Source: Papio anubis
Taxonomy: Eukaryota > Chordata > Mammalia > Primates > Cercopithecidae
Direction: 5' to 3'
DNA: 64,000 nt
NCBI RefSeq assembly: GCF_008728515.1
Contig: NC_044977.1
Coordinates: 189,151,987-189,215,986 of the forward strand
Shown: one piece after another, positions 1-10,084 of the stretch
Numbering within the stretch: position 1 is the stretch's first letter
Layout: each line of letters begins with the position of its first letter
Made by a program: the position numbers and the translations under genes
The notes under the pieces: generated by a model
Databases searched by the model: none
What the model was told of the DNA's origin: nothing
Seen by the model: the letters and a program-made list of their open reading frames with translations, nothing else

Positions 1-1534
1 CTCAGGGAAGCCAAAAGATTGGGCGCATAGTATAGAGAAAAACAAGAAGCATCCCTCCATAGCGTATGGCCCACAAGAGACAATTCCCCAGACACCAGTA
101 GCTGAGGCAGGTATAGGAGGGGGATGGGCCATTAGATACAATGCCTGTGGAAACTAAAGAAGGCGGATCGGAGGAAGACAATCCGACCTGGGGAGTGGAG
201 GAGGGAGCGGGAGGAGGTGGTATCCGACCTGGATTTTTAAAGATTGAGTCATTTGGGGCACTTGGAAGTGGACGTTCCGGGTAGAAGGTTCAGTATTAAC
301 AAAAAGAAAACAAAACTCTGAGTGTGAAGAATAATGGATAGTTTGGTTTGCCTAAAATGTAGGGATTAATAAGGATGCCAGGATTCTAGGGCGGGGGACC
401 AAGATGGGGAGTCAGTGGTGGGAAGCCCTGGAAGATTCCAAGCAGAGCATGACAGTGCTGTGGCAGCGGATAGTTAATTTGACCAAGGAGTGGACCCTCA
501 TTTGTAGCGTGAGAGTGTAGGACCAAGGATCTTTGCAGTCCTGAGAGTCTATGAAATAGCCAATCTGGGAATACAGGGCTTCATGGAAACATCTGAGTGT
601 AGGAGGATTATGGATGGAAAGTGCAGCTGGAATGGGAAAAGGCCCAAACCGAATGAGAAGCCTTGGACTAGGGGTAGCCTGTGATCATCTGCTATTGTGT
701 TTCAGACTTCCAGTAACGTTCTTGGGAGTACTTGTTTAAAAAGTGCTCTTCGTGTTCCTGTAACTTAGGTGGCCTCTGAGGCATGAGCAGACGTTCATTA
801 GCCTGTCCCTATCGGCAGGGAACGTTTATTTCTTCTGACGCATCCCCAGGGGCCAACATAGAGCTATAAAGACAGCAGCCTGCTTTGTCAGTTGGCCAGT
901 TGAAATGGGAGATTTCTTACACAAAGATTACAGACTTAACCTTCATGCCACTCTTTATTATAAACTACTCATAAACATAATATATATTGTGGTGATCATT
1001 TTACAAACTATTCATCAACTATATATAAACAATTCTTTGCAGATGGACTCTTCAAATGAAACATTTTTACCTTAAAGATTGTAGTAGAGGATTTTATAAA
1101 TGTGTCTTTAATTGGTTCTGTGTTTTCTCATACTTATGAAGCACTACATTACACAATTTGCCTGAATGAAATTGGTAGATGTGGTCCATGTAAATCAACT
1201 TACCCAATCAGACAGGTTATAGATATTTGCCTAAAATCTGAGCCTGGGCACCTTGGAGATATTCTGACCTCACCTGGAAACTCCCCAACAGGATAGGTGC
1301 AGGGATTCTGGAGCAAGGCTCCACTTCACATTACCTTCTGGTTCTGCATGTGAATGCTTAAAAACTTCCTGTGGTGTTCTATGAAATACGTATTTCTGTG
1401 CTTTTGCAGCTGCTCCATCTAATAGTATTTGAGAAGGGGAAAAAAATGAAATGTTCCCTAGTAGAAATTCCTTTGGTTAATGATCTTAATCAATGGGATA
1501 AAAAAGGAGCATGAACTCTGGAATAAAAAGGGAC
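1..1534. other. unassigned 5' flank of window
   Basis: I see no gene and no repeat I can name. Positions 130-260 are purine- and G-rich, with two copies of a short ATCCGACCTGG motif (about 179 and 222). A TATA-like string (GCTATAAAGAC) lies near 862. The stretch could be a diverged internal part of an old endogenous retrovirus or unique DNA upstream of PLAAT1. No splice-bounded exon is evident, and the noncoding first exon of PLAAT1 was not found here. Confidence 0.3.
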
Positions 1535-1660
1535 ACCTGAAATTGAATTCCAGTTGTGTCGCTTACTACCTGTGCAACTTTAGGTCTGGCACTTAACTCA
1601 TCTGAGTCTCAGTTTCCTTATCTGTAAAATGATCACCACAATAATCAGCTCACAGTTGTT
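1535..1660 (+). repeat. MIR SINE fragment
   Basis: The order of elements matches the MIR core: an acquired-text stretch, a 'tgtgcaactttaggt' block, then 'gtctcagtttccttatctg' followed by 'taaaatg'. It is diverged, as expected for this ancient SINE. Confidence 0.7.
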
Positions 1661-1689
1661 GACAGTCTAACAGAACAACCTGTCGCCAC

Positions 1690-2337
1690 TAGAATCCCAC
1701 ATGTTGGCCTTTTATAGCCACACCCGCGTCCCTCCCACTGCCTCCTCCACTACCTTAACTCATAGCAACCACTGTATGTTCACTATCTTTTTAAATAATT
1801 GTATCATTTCAAGAACATTATAAAAACGGAATCATATAGTATGTGACCTCTTGGCATTGTGTTTTTTAATTTTTTCCACTGAGTATAATTCTCTAGAGGT
1901 ATATTCAGGTTGTTGCATATGTCAATAGTTTTTTCCTTTATTCCTAAGTAGTATTCCATGGTAGGCCTGCATACAGTTTTTTTTTTTTAAACCACCCTTT
2001 GAAGGGTATTTAATGGGGTATGATGAATAAAGCTGCTATAAACTTTTGTGTGCAGGTTTTTGGGTGGATATAAGTCTTCATTGTCTTTATTCTCAGGGAT
2101 AAATGCCTAGAAGTACAATTGATGGATTATATAGTAGTTACAAGCTAAACTTTTAAAGAAGTTGCCAGACTGCTTCCAGAGTAGCTACACCATTTTACAT
2201 TCCCACCAGCAGTGAATGAATGATCTGATGACAATGATGACTCTGCATCATTGTTAACATTTGGTGTTGTCACTGTTTTTTATTTTAGCTATTCTGATAG
2301 ATGTGCAATGATATCTTATTTCGTTTTTTTTTAAATT
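1690..2337 (-). mobile_element. old L1 (L1M) 3'-end fragment
   Basis: On the plus strand this reads as the reverse complement of L1 ORF2 end and 3' UTR, including the 'gaatcatatagtatgtgacc' block and the 'aatgaataaagctgctataa' type motif. It has no intact frame. Confidence 0.65.
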
Positions 2338-2407
2338 GACAATGATGTATATTTATGGGGTACGATGTGATCTTTTAATCTATCCATAAATTATAGAAAT
2401 AAACTAA

Positions 2408-2872
2408 TGTATTAGTTCATTTTTTGTTATAACAGATTTATAACAGAATGCCCAAAACTAAGCAATTTATAAAGAAAATTAATGTATTTCTTACAGTTAT
2501 GGAGGCTGGAAAATCCAAGGTCAAGGGACCACTTCTTGTGAGAGCCTTCTTGTTGGTGGAGACTCTACAGAGTCCCAAGGTGGTATAGAGTATCACATGA
2601 CAAGGGGGCTGAGTGTGCTACCTTGCTAGCTTAGGTCTCTCTTCCTGTAATAAAGCCACTAGTTCCCTTCCCATGATAACCCTTTAATCCATGAATTCCT
2701 TAATCCCATAATCCATGAATAGATGAATCCATTCATGAGGACAGAGCTCTCCTGATCCAATCACCTCTTCGAGGCTCGCCCCACTTCTCAATACTACCAC
2801 ATTAGGCATTCAGTTTCAACATGCATTTTGGAGGAGACAAACATTCAAACCATGGCAGATATACATCATCTC
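2408..2872 (-). mobile_element. MaLR-like (MST/MLT) LTR inserted in L1 3' UTR
   Basis: The reverse complement begins TGCCATGGTTTGAATGTTTG and the plus strand shows the 'taagcaatttataaagaaa' block near 2460, both typical of MaLR LTRs. It interrupts the L1 3' UTR, whose halves resume on each side. Confidence 0.6.
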
Positions 2873-4240
2873 ACCAATTTATTATTTTTTTGTGGTGGTA
2901 AGAATGTTAAAAATCTGTTTTAACAGTCTTGAGGTATGCAATACATTATTATGTGTGGTAAACATGCAATGCAATAAATCACTAAAACTTACTTCTTCAG
3001 TCTACCTGAAACTTTTTACCCTTTGGGCCACTTCTTCCCTCTCCTCATTTCTCTCTCTTCCCTCTAGCCTCTGGTAATGACCTCTGTACTCTGTTTCTAT
3101 GAGGTCAGCGTTTTTAGATTTCACATGTAAGTGAGATCATACTGTATTTGTCTTATGTTTCTGACTTATTTCACTTAGGACAATGTTCCTCAGTTCCATC
3201 CATGTTGTTACTAATGATAGAATTTCCTTTTTTTAAAAGACTGTGTAGTTATTTCATTGTGTATATGTACCACATTTTTAATCCGTTTATCCATTAATAG
3301 ACACTTAGGTTGTCTCTGTATCTTGACTATTGTGAACAATGCTAAAATGAACATGGGGGTGCAGCTATCTCTTCAACATATTATCTCTTCAGCATAGCTG
3401 TCTCTTCAGTTCATTTGGATATATACCCAGAAGGAGGATTTCTGGATCATATGGTAATTCTGCTTTTAGTTTTTTAGGAAACTTCCGTACTGTTGTTTCA
3501 AAATGGCTAAACTAATTTACATTCTCACCAGTGATGTAGCAGGGCTTCCTTTTCTCTGCATCCTCACCAACACTTGTTATCATTCATCATTTTGGTAATA
3601 GCCATTCTAACAAGCATGAGGTGATATCACATTGTGGCTTTAATTTGCATTTCCCTGATGATTAGAGATGTTGAGCATTTTTTTTCATCTGTATTTTGGC
3701 TATTTGTGTCTCTTCATTTGTAAAATGTCTATTCAGATACTTTGCCCAGTTTTTAATTGACTCTTTTTCTTGCTGTTGAGTTATATGAATTCCTTATATA
3801 TTTTTCATATTAGCCCCTTATCAAATGTGCAGTTTGCAAATGTTTTCTCCAAATTCATGTGCAAGGAGAATCCTAATGTCATCAACAAACAGAGAAGTAC
3901 ACTTCTTCCATTCCTATAAGAATGCCTTTCATTTCTTCCTCTTGCCTAATTGCTCTAGCTAGGACTTCCAGACTATGTTGAATAGCTGTGAGAGTGGGAA
4001 TCATTGTTGTCTTTCTAATCTTACAGGAAAAGCTTTCAAACTTTTTACCATTGAGCATGATGGTGTCTGTGGGCTTGTCATATATGGCCTTTGTTGTGTT
4101 AAGGTACATGCTTTCTATGCCTGTTTTTTGAGAGTTTTGTAGCATGAATGGGTGTTGAATTTTGTCAGATGTTTTTTCTGCATCTATTGAGATACTTGTG
4201 TGGTTTTTGTCCTTCATTTTGTTAATATGGTATATTTATT

Positions 4241-4547
4241 TATGTATTTATTTATTTGTTTATTTTTGAGACAGAGTCTCACTCTGTCACCCAGACTGGA
4301 GTGCAGTGGTGTGATCTTGGCTCACTGCAACCTCCACCCTCACCGAGCTCAAGCTATCCTCTCACGTCAACCTCTCAAGTAGTTAGGACCACAGGCACAT
4401 GCCACCATGTTAGCTTTTGGTATTTTTATAGAGATGGGGTTTAGCCATGTTGCCTAGGCTGGTCTGGAACTCCTGGGCTCAAGATGTCCATCTGCCTCAG
4501 CCTCCCAGAGTGCTGGGATCACAAGTGTGAGCCACAGTGCCTGGCCC
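4241..4547 (-). mobile_element. Alu SINE
   Basis: Reverse-oriented Alu with a T/A-rich tail at 4241-4263, then the 'gagacagagtctcactctg' block. It ends in 'gtgcctggcc'. A 9-bp target duplication ATATTTATT flanks it (4232-4240 and 4548-4556), so it jumped into the L1 ORF2. Confidence 0.9.
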
Positions 4548-5052
4548 ATATTTATTGATTTATATATGTTCAACCATCCTTGCATCCCAGGGATAAGTCC
4601 CACTTGATTATGGTGAGTGATCTTTTAAATTTACTGTTGAATGCAGTTTGCTAGTATTTTGTTAAAGATCTTTTCATTTATGTTCATAAGGGATATTGGC
4701 CTGTAGTTTTCTTGTGGCGGTCTTGTCTGGCTTTGGTGTCAGGGTAATACTGGCCTCATAAAATAAGCTCTGAGGTAGTCCCTCCTGTATAATTTTTTGG
4801 AAGAGCTTAAGAAGGATTGGTATTTCTTCTTGAATGTTTAATGGGATTCACCTGTGAAGCCATCAGGTCCTGGGCTTTCCTTTGGTGGGAGATTGTTTAC
4901 TACAATTCAATCTCCTTATTTATTATTGGTCTACTCAGATTTTTTGTTTCTTCCTGATTCAGTCTTGGGTTGCATGTTTCTAGGAATTCATCCATTTGTT
5001 TTGCATTATCCAATTTGTTGGTGTATAGCTGTTCATTGTAGTCTTTTATGAT

Positions 5053-5505
5053 TGTAAAGGTAAACTGAGGCTGGAGCCGAACCAGGAACGAAGACACAAG
5101 GCAAATGGCAGTGAGAATAGCCTTTATTAGGACTCACGGGCGAGGTTCCTCGGTCCAAAGGTGTGGGCTGAGGAAGTCACGCTGAGGGAGGAGGGTAGGG
5201 ACTTTTTATAGCCCGAGAGGCAGGGAAGCTGGTTGTACAAACAGGGCCTGGGGGTCTTGAAACTACTAGGGCAGGAGTTGAGTAAGGGTTATGAGGAAGG
5301 GGTCTTTGGAAACTGTCAACCGAAACTGCTGTTTACGAACTTGTGGAATGCAGGTGAGCTGCAGGTCATGGGGGAGTGTGGTTGCCCAGCCGGAACTCTG
5401 ACGCATGTAAGTCTGCGGGTGTGTACAAGGGTGAAGGGGGTCTTTAACAAAAGGCCTGTTATGCCGGGTAACGCTGCCATGTTGAGTCTTGATTCCTGCC
5501 TAACA
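5053..5505 (-). repeat. 3' LTR of the provirus
   Basis: In viral orientation it starts TGTTAGGCAGGAATC and ends CCTTTACA. It holds a TATA box (GGGCTATAAAAAG, around 5205) and a poly(A) signal within CCTAATAAAGG (around 5130). It is the partner of 9169-9623. Confidence 0.9.
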
Positions 5506-6175
5506 TTCCGACCTGTTTCTAATAAGAAAATGGGGCGACGTGTTCATCCGGCTGCTTCCTGCTGGTATGGGTCATCGTGGGGTTCTTCGGAGGTCGGAAC
5601 TCGGGTATAGGGGTGGAGCAGCATCTGATTGAAAGTGACCTGGGAGGCTTCTTTCATGCGGTCCTGGATGAAGCGGAGGACACAGGGAGCTATGAGTAGC
5701 AAGAAGCCAATGATCAGTAAGGGGCTTAGAAAGGGTAGGACTTAACCGGCCACAGACGACTGCCACCACCTAAGTGAGGGCCTTGATCCAAGGTTTTTCT
5801 GGTGCAGTCTTTCCCGAATCTTTTCTAGAGTGAGGAGATTGGTTTCTACTAGTCCTGACTCATTGATGTAGTGTTCGGCCGGGAAGGGGAAAGGAGGGGG
5901 TTAGGTTAGAGGAGTTAAAAGGGCTGGGTAAGGGTACCGCAACCAGTGGGGGCTTATTCAAGGCTGCACACAAGAAACGAGAGATGTTGTGTACCTCGGC
6001 CATGTGTACCACTTGAGCCCCTTCCCTGACTAAGGTTAGCCAGGAAAAAGGGTTGCTGCTGTCCTGGGGCTTACTGCCTGGGCTAGAACTGAGATGGCTT
6101 TCTCCTGTTGTCTGATGTCAGAGGCCAGGCTGACGAGGCTGCTTACGACCTTGATGTAGGCCTTAAAGATCCTGA
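5506..6175 (-). pseudogene. retroviral env remnant (transmembrane subunit end)
   Basis: The minus strand encodes a hydrophobic anchor (LLIIGFLLLIAPCVL, around 5680-5725) followed by a basic-to-polar cytoplasmic tail. Upstream lies a helical stretch (SLVSLASDIRQQEKA, around 6085-6130) of the kind found in the ectodomain. In class I retroviruses this subunit drives membrane fusion. The surface subunit is absent and stops interrupt the reading, so no functional envelope is encoded. Identification rests on position before the 3' LTR and on this anchor-tail layout. Confidence 0.65.
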
Positions 6176-7108
6176 GTCAGGCCACGGGATAAGACTCACT
6201 GTGCCCACCAGTCCTAGGAAGGACAAGATCTCTTCCGCGTCCTGAGGAGGCTGGAGAGTTTCAATGAGGCTTATTCTATCTGCTGTGAGGCTTTTTGTAG
6301 TGGGTGTGAGGAGTATGCCTAGGTAGGTGACAGAAGGGCTGCAAAGTTGAGCCTTAGCCGGGGTAACCTGATAACCTCGGTCGCCTAGAAAATTTAAAAG
6401 TGTAGCAGTGTCTGCAAGGGAGCACTCTTAGGAAGGACTACATAGTAATAAGTCATCGACATAGTGCAACAATGTGCTATGGATCAGGAGACAGAGGACA
6501 ACATCCTGTGCCAGTGCCTGTCTGAAAAAATGAGGGCTATCACGGAACCTTTGAGGCAAAACAGTCCAAGTCAGCTGGGAAGAAATATGAGTGTCTGGAT
6601 CTTCCAATGTAAAAGCAAACAGAAAGTGGCAGTCTGGGTGTAGAGGGATGGTAAAGAAGGCATCATCCCGGTCAAGGACAGTGAAATGGGTGGTGTCAGG
6701 GGGAACGCACGAGAGGAGTGTATATGGATTGGGAACAACTGGAAAGGTAGGGACTACTGCCTCATTGATGAGGTGTAGGTCCTGCACGAGACGATAGGCC
6801 CCAGAGCTTTTCCGTACAGGGTGTGGGGGGTCAGCCTGATGGGGTTTGTCAGGTGAGAGAAGGGGGAAGAAGAACGTGAGGTGTGGGGAGGGGTTGGGTC
6901 GGAAGTGGACTGAGGCCCTTAGCTTGGAGAGGAGATCTCGTCCTAACAAGGGGACTGGGCACGAAGGAATGATAAGAAATGAGTGCGAGAAGAGGGAGCC
7001 ATCCAAGCGGCAAGACAGAGGAGGAGTCTGGCGGTAGGTGGAGGGAGTGCCATCAATTCCCATGACCGTGACAGTGGAGGGGTGGCTGGGGCCACTGAAG
7101 GAAGGCAA
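6176..7108 (-). pseudogene. retroviral pol remnant (protease end and reverse transcriptase)
   Basis: From 7108 downward the frame reads a protease-end motif (LLGRDLLSKL), a reverse-transcriptase start, a degenerate LPQRF (usual LPQGF) and an intact catalytic YVDD at 6452-6463. A stop (TAA) at 6428-6430 follows. The same frame then continues through palm/thumb-like text to about 6185. RNase H and integrase are missing; the next recognisable text is env. The 226-codon open stretch is long for a fossil of this age but cannot give a working enzyme. Confidence 0.85.
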
Positions 7109-7260
7109 AAGAGAAGGTAGCCTCTGTGTCCATGAGGAAAGATATGGACTTACCCGCTACCTGGAGCATAACCCTGGGCTCGGCGAGAGTGAGAGGGGTT
7201 CCTGAGTCTGGACCTCTTCAGTCTTCGTCAGTGTCGAGGAGGTGGAAGGCGCCTCCAATA
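7109..7260 (-). pseudogene. retroviral protease start remnant
   Basis: An aspartic-protease signature reads MDTEATFS at 7119-7130 and just below, where class I retroviruses have D-T-G. The glycine is replaced by glutamate. A one-base shift just downstream moves the remainder into the frame of the pol segment. Confidence 0.6.
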
Positions 7261-8880
7261 CCTGGAGGAGGGTCGTCACGTGGAGGCGCAGCGACCGTCC
7301 TTAGGTCAGGGCAGTCTGAACTCCAGTGGCCCATCTGCCGACAGTTCGGACAGGGGCGGGCTGGCTCCTTTGGGTTAGGCCACTACCTGGCCCAGTGGCT
7401 GTTGTTGCCGCACTTGAAGCAGGCACTAGGTGGTGTTCGGGTAGTACCTCTTTTCTGGGAGCTCCTGGAGCCAGCCAGCCTCAGGGCTGCTACAAAGGCC
7501 TGGGTTTGGAGTTGTACCTTCTGTTTTAGCCTGGCCTGTCGTTGGGCCTCAGCTGCTTCCTCCCTGGAGTTGTAGACCTTGAAGGCCAGTTTGACTAAAT
7601 CCTGGATGGGAGTTTGAGGGCCTTCCTCCACCTTTTAAAATTTTTTTTTTGGATATCAGGGGCCGACTGAGAAATGAAGTATGAAGCTAAGATGGCTCCT
7701 CCTGCAGGGGAGGCAGGGTCAAGGTGAGTGTACTGAATAAGTGCCTCAGTCAGCCAGTTAAGAAAAACGGCCGGATTTTCATCTGCAGCCTTGGACTACC
7801 TCCTTTAATTTGTTAAAGTTGACTGACTCTGTTAGAGGCTGCCCGCATGCCAGCAAGAAGGCACTAGACTATCATATCTCGGCAGCGGCAGCCTGCCTGA
7901 CCAACCTGCTAGTCCTAGTTGGGCTCGGCTGAGGGCACCGCCTCAGTGCCAATTGGCATGGCATGGTCAGTTAAATGAAGCTGGTCAGCGTGCTGCCTGG
8001 CTGCCGCTAGTATATGCTTCTGTTCCTCAGGGGACAGGGATGACGTCATAACGACATGGGGATCATGCCAGGTGAGGTCATACACCTGGCACAGGTATCT
8101 GAACTTTTTGAAATACTGAGTGGGGTTGGCCGAGAAAGAGCCTACACGCTCTTCAATCTTAGACAGGTCTGCCAGCGAAAACAGCACATGGACCCGGACT
8201 ACTCCTTCGGTGCCTGCCACCTCTCGTAAGGGACACAGGAGGTCGGTCCTGGACTGAGTGTGGGCTGAGACAGGTGAGGAAGGGGAGGAGGTGGAAGGTA
8301 GGGGAGACAGAATCTGTTGGGTTTGGTAAGGGCACAGGAAGGGTGGAAGGGAGGAGAGGCATTGACGAGGACGGGGATAATGGTGGGTCAGGGTAAGGAG
8401 GAGGTTGGGTGGGAGACCGGAGGGGTGGCCGGGATAGGTGTCAGGAGGCTCAGAAAAAGGAGGAATCATCCCTCTCCTTGCTCGAGGGAAGAGACTTTGC
8501 GAGTAGGACCTGAGCTAACGAGCATTGGGCGCAGAGATCTAGGTGAGAACGCAAGTCCCAAAAGGCTTGAACATAGTACCCTATGTGCCATTTACCTAGT
8601 CTCTTGCAGAAGTTGGTCAAATCTATGAGGATGTTAAAGTCTAGAGTGCCTTCTGCAGGCCACTGGGACTGATTATCCAATTTATACTGCGGTCATGCTA
8701 CTGTGCAGAAGAAAATGAGCTGCTTTTGTTTTAGGTCTTGGCTGAGACTTAAAGTCTGGAAATTAGCCAAGAGGCACCTCAGAGGGGATTTTCAGTTTGG
8801 TTTAGACTGGGTAATTCCCAAGGTCTCAAGGCGGGCAGTCCGGAGGCAATGGGAGCATCCTCTCACTGCCACGCAGAGTG
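7261..8880 (-). pseudogene. retroviral gag remnant
   Basis: Segments in order on the minus strand are: a matrix-like piece at 8450-8680 (QWPAEGTLDFNILIDL), a proline-rich stretch at 8250-8470, a capsid-like piece at 7915-8200 (SANPTQYFKKFRYLCQVY) and a nucleocapsid piece at 7330-7430. The nucleocapsid has two CCHC-type knuckles. The first (CFKCGNNSHWAR) loses its last cysteine region to a stop near 7383; the second reads CPNCRQMGHWSSDC. Stops and shifts break the frame several times. Confidence 0.8.
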
Positions 8881-9148
8881 CGGGGTACAGTGGCTTCCGG
8901 GGAGGTTGGACGTCTCCTAGTCCCCAATGCCAAGGTCACAGTTGACTGGAGGGAGCCCCTGACGTGGCCACGCGTTTCGGACAGGGACTTCCTGGAGGGA
9001 GCTTACAAGACGGGGGGAAAACTTACCCAGCAGTGATCGAATTGAGTCTTGGATTTGGTGAAACGGCTCCTGGCTCGGAAAGGAGGTCTTGGCTCGAAGA
9101 GAGGAGAGCCTGCCCGACCCGGCACGGGTCCGGGGAGGGGGGGTCTCC

Positions 9149-9166
9149 TCCTGGGTTTCGGCACCA
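9149..9166 (-). promoter_or_regulatory. retroviral primer-binding site, tRNA-Phe
   Basis: In viral orientation the 18 bases TGGTGCCGAAACCCAGGA lie two bases after the 5' LTR. They match the recalled 3' end of vertebrate tRNA-Phe (TGGTGCCGAAACCCGGGA as complement) with a single mismatch. Confidence 0.85.
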
Positions 9167-9168
9167 GA

Positions 9169-9623
9169 TGTAAAGGTAAACTGAGGCTGGAGCCGAACCG
9201 GGAACAAAGACACAAGGCAAATGGCAGTGAGAATAGCCTTTATTAGGACTCACGGGAGAGGTTCCTCGGTCCAAAGGTGCGAGCCAAGGAAGTCGCGCTG
9301 AGGGAGGAGGGTAGGGGCTTTCTATAGCCCGAGAGGTAGGGAAGCTGGTTATGCAAACAGGGCCTGGGGGGTCTTGAAACTACTAGGGCAGGAGTTGAGT
9401 AAGGGTCATGAGGAAGGGGTCTTTGGAAACTGTTAACTGAAACTGCTGTTTACGAACTTGTGGAATGCAGGTGAGCTGCAGGTCATGGGGGAGTGTGGTT
9501 GCCCAGCCAGAACCTGTGACGTATGCAAGTCTGCGGGTGTGTACAAGGGTGAAGGGAGTCTTTAACAAAAGGCCTGCTACACCAGGTAATGCCGCCATGT
9601 TGGGTCTAGATTCCTGCCTAACA
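9169..9623 (-). repeat. 5' LTR of the provirus
   Basis: Direct repeat of 5053-5505. Its TATA box has decayed to CTATAGAAAG, while the AATAAA signal is kept. The ATGAT target copy follows at 9624-9628. Confidence 0.9.
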
Positions 9624-9639
9624 ATGATCCTTTGTATTT

Positions 9640-10084
9640 CTGGGATATTGAAAGGAGTTAGTCAGCTTGCTTTAGGCAGACAAAGTAAAGGATCCCCAGA
9701 GAACCTCTGAGTCACCCCACAAGTGCTTACACCAGATGTTTTGTGCAGATAAGGGAACTTGCACAGGGGACTTGCCTAAACATGCCCACAGCAGACTAAG
9801 GGCCCGCATGCACACTGGAGCAATATGTGGAGCCACCAGACTAAATGCACGCCTTATACAGATAGGGAACTCAGCGTCATCAGGTTATATATAAAGCCCT
9901 TGTATTCAGCTGTGAAGGGGCAATTACCAACCTGCTTTCAGGACCCGTCTCTCTGCTGAGAACTTTCCTTTTGCTTAATAAATTCTAATCCAGTCACTCT
10001 TCAAGTGTCTGTGTACCTAATTATTCTGGTCGTGAGACAAGAGCCCAGACCTTGCTGAGCTAAGGAGTAAAAAATCCTGCATCA
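9640..10084 (+). mobile_element. solo LTR, family undetermined
   Basis: About 445 bp of non-L1 DNA separates L1 text that reads 'tttgtatttctg' and 'gtatcagttgtaatg'. It has a TATA-type string (GGTTATATATAAAGCCC, around 9883-9899), a poly(A) signal (TTAATAAATTC, around 9976) and a 3' part with TCTGGTCGTGAGACA. That is LTR layout on the plus strand. I could not fix the ends or a target duplication. Confidence 0.7.

Larger units (their letters stand above)
5053..9623 (-). mobile_element. endogenous class I retrovirus, tRNA-Phe type, internally deleted
   Basis: Two direct repeats of about 454 bp (5053-5505 and 9169-9623) bound a 3.7-kb interior whose coding traces all read on the minus strand. 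Both repeats begin TG and end CA. The 5-bp duplication ATGAT flanks the element (5048-5052 and 9624-9628), and the interrupted L1 text resumes on each side. The interior shows gag, protease, reverse transcriptase and a transmembrane-envelope remnant in the right order. The primer-binding site fits tRNA-Phe, which places it near HERV-F/Fc or related class I gammaretrovirus-like groups; the exact family is not settled. By eye the LTRs differ at about 30 sites (near 7 percent), mostly transitions. Confidence 0.9.

Noticed and set aside
3882..4217. 111-codon open frame on the minus strand as a gene
   Set aside because: It is L1 ORF2 reverse-transcriptase text inside a decayed L1.
7126..7575. 149-codon plus-strand open frame
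   Set aside because: It is the antisense shadow of the retroviral gag and protease region.
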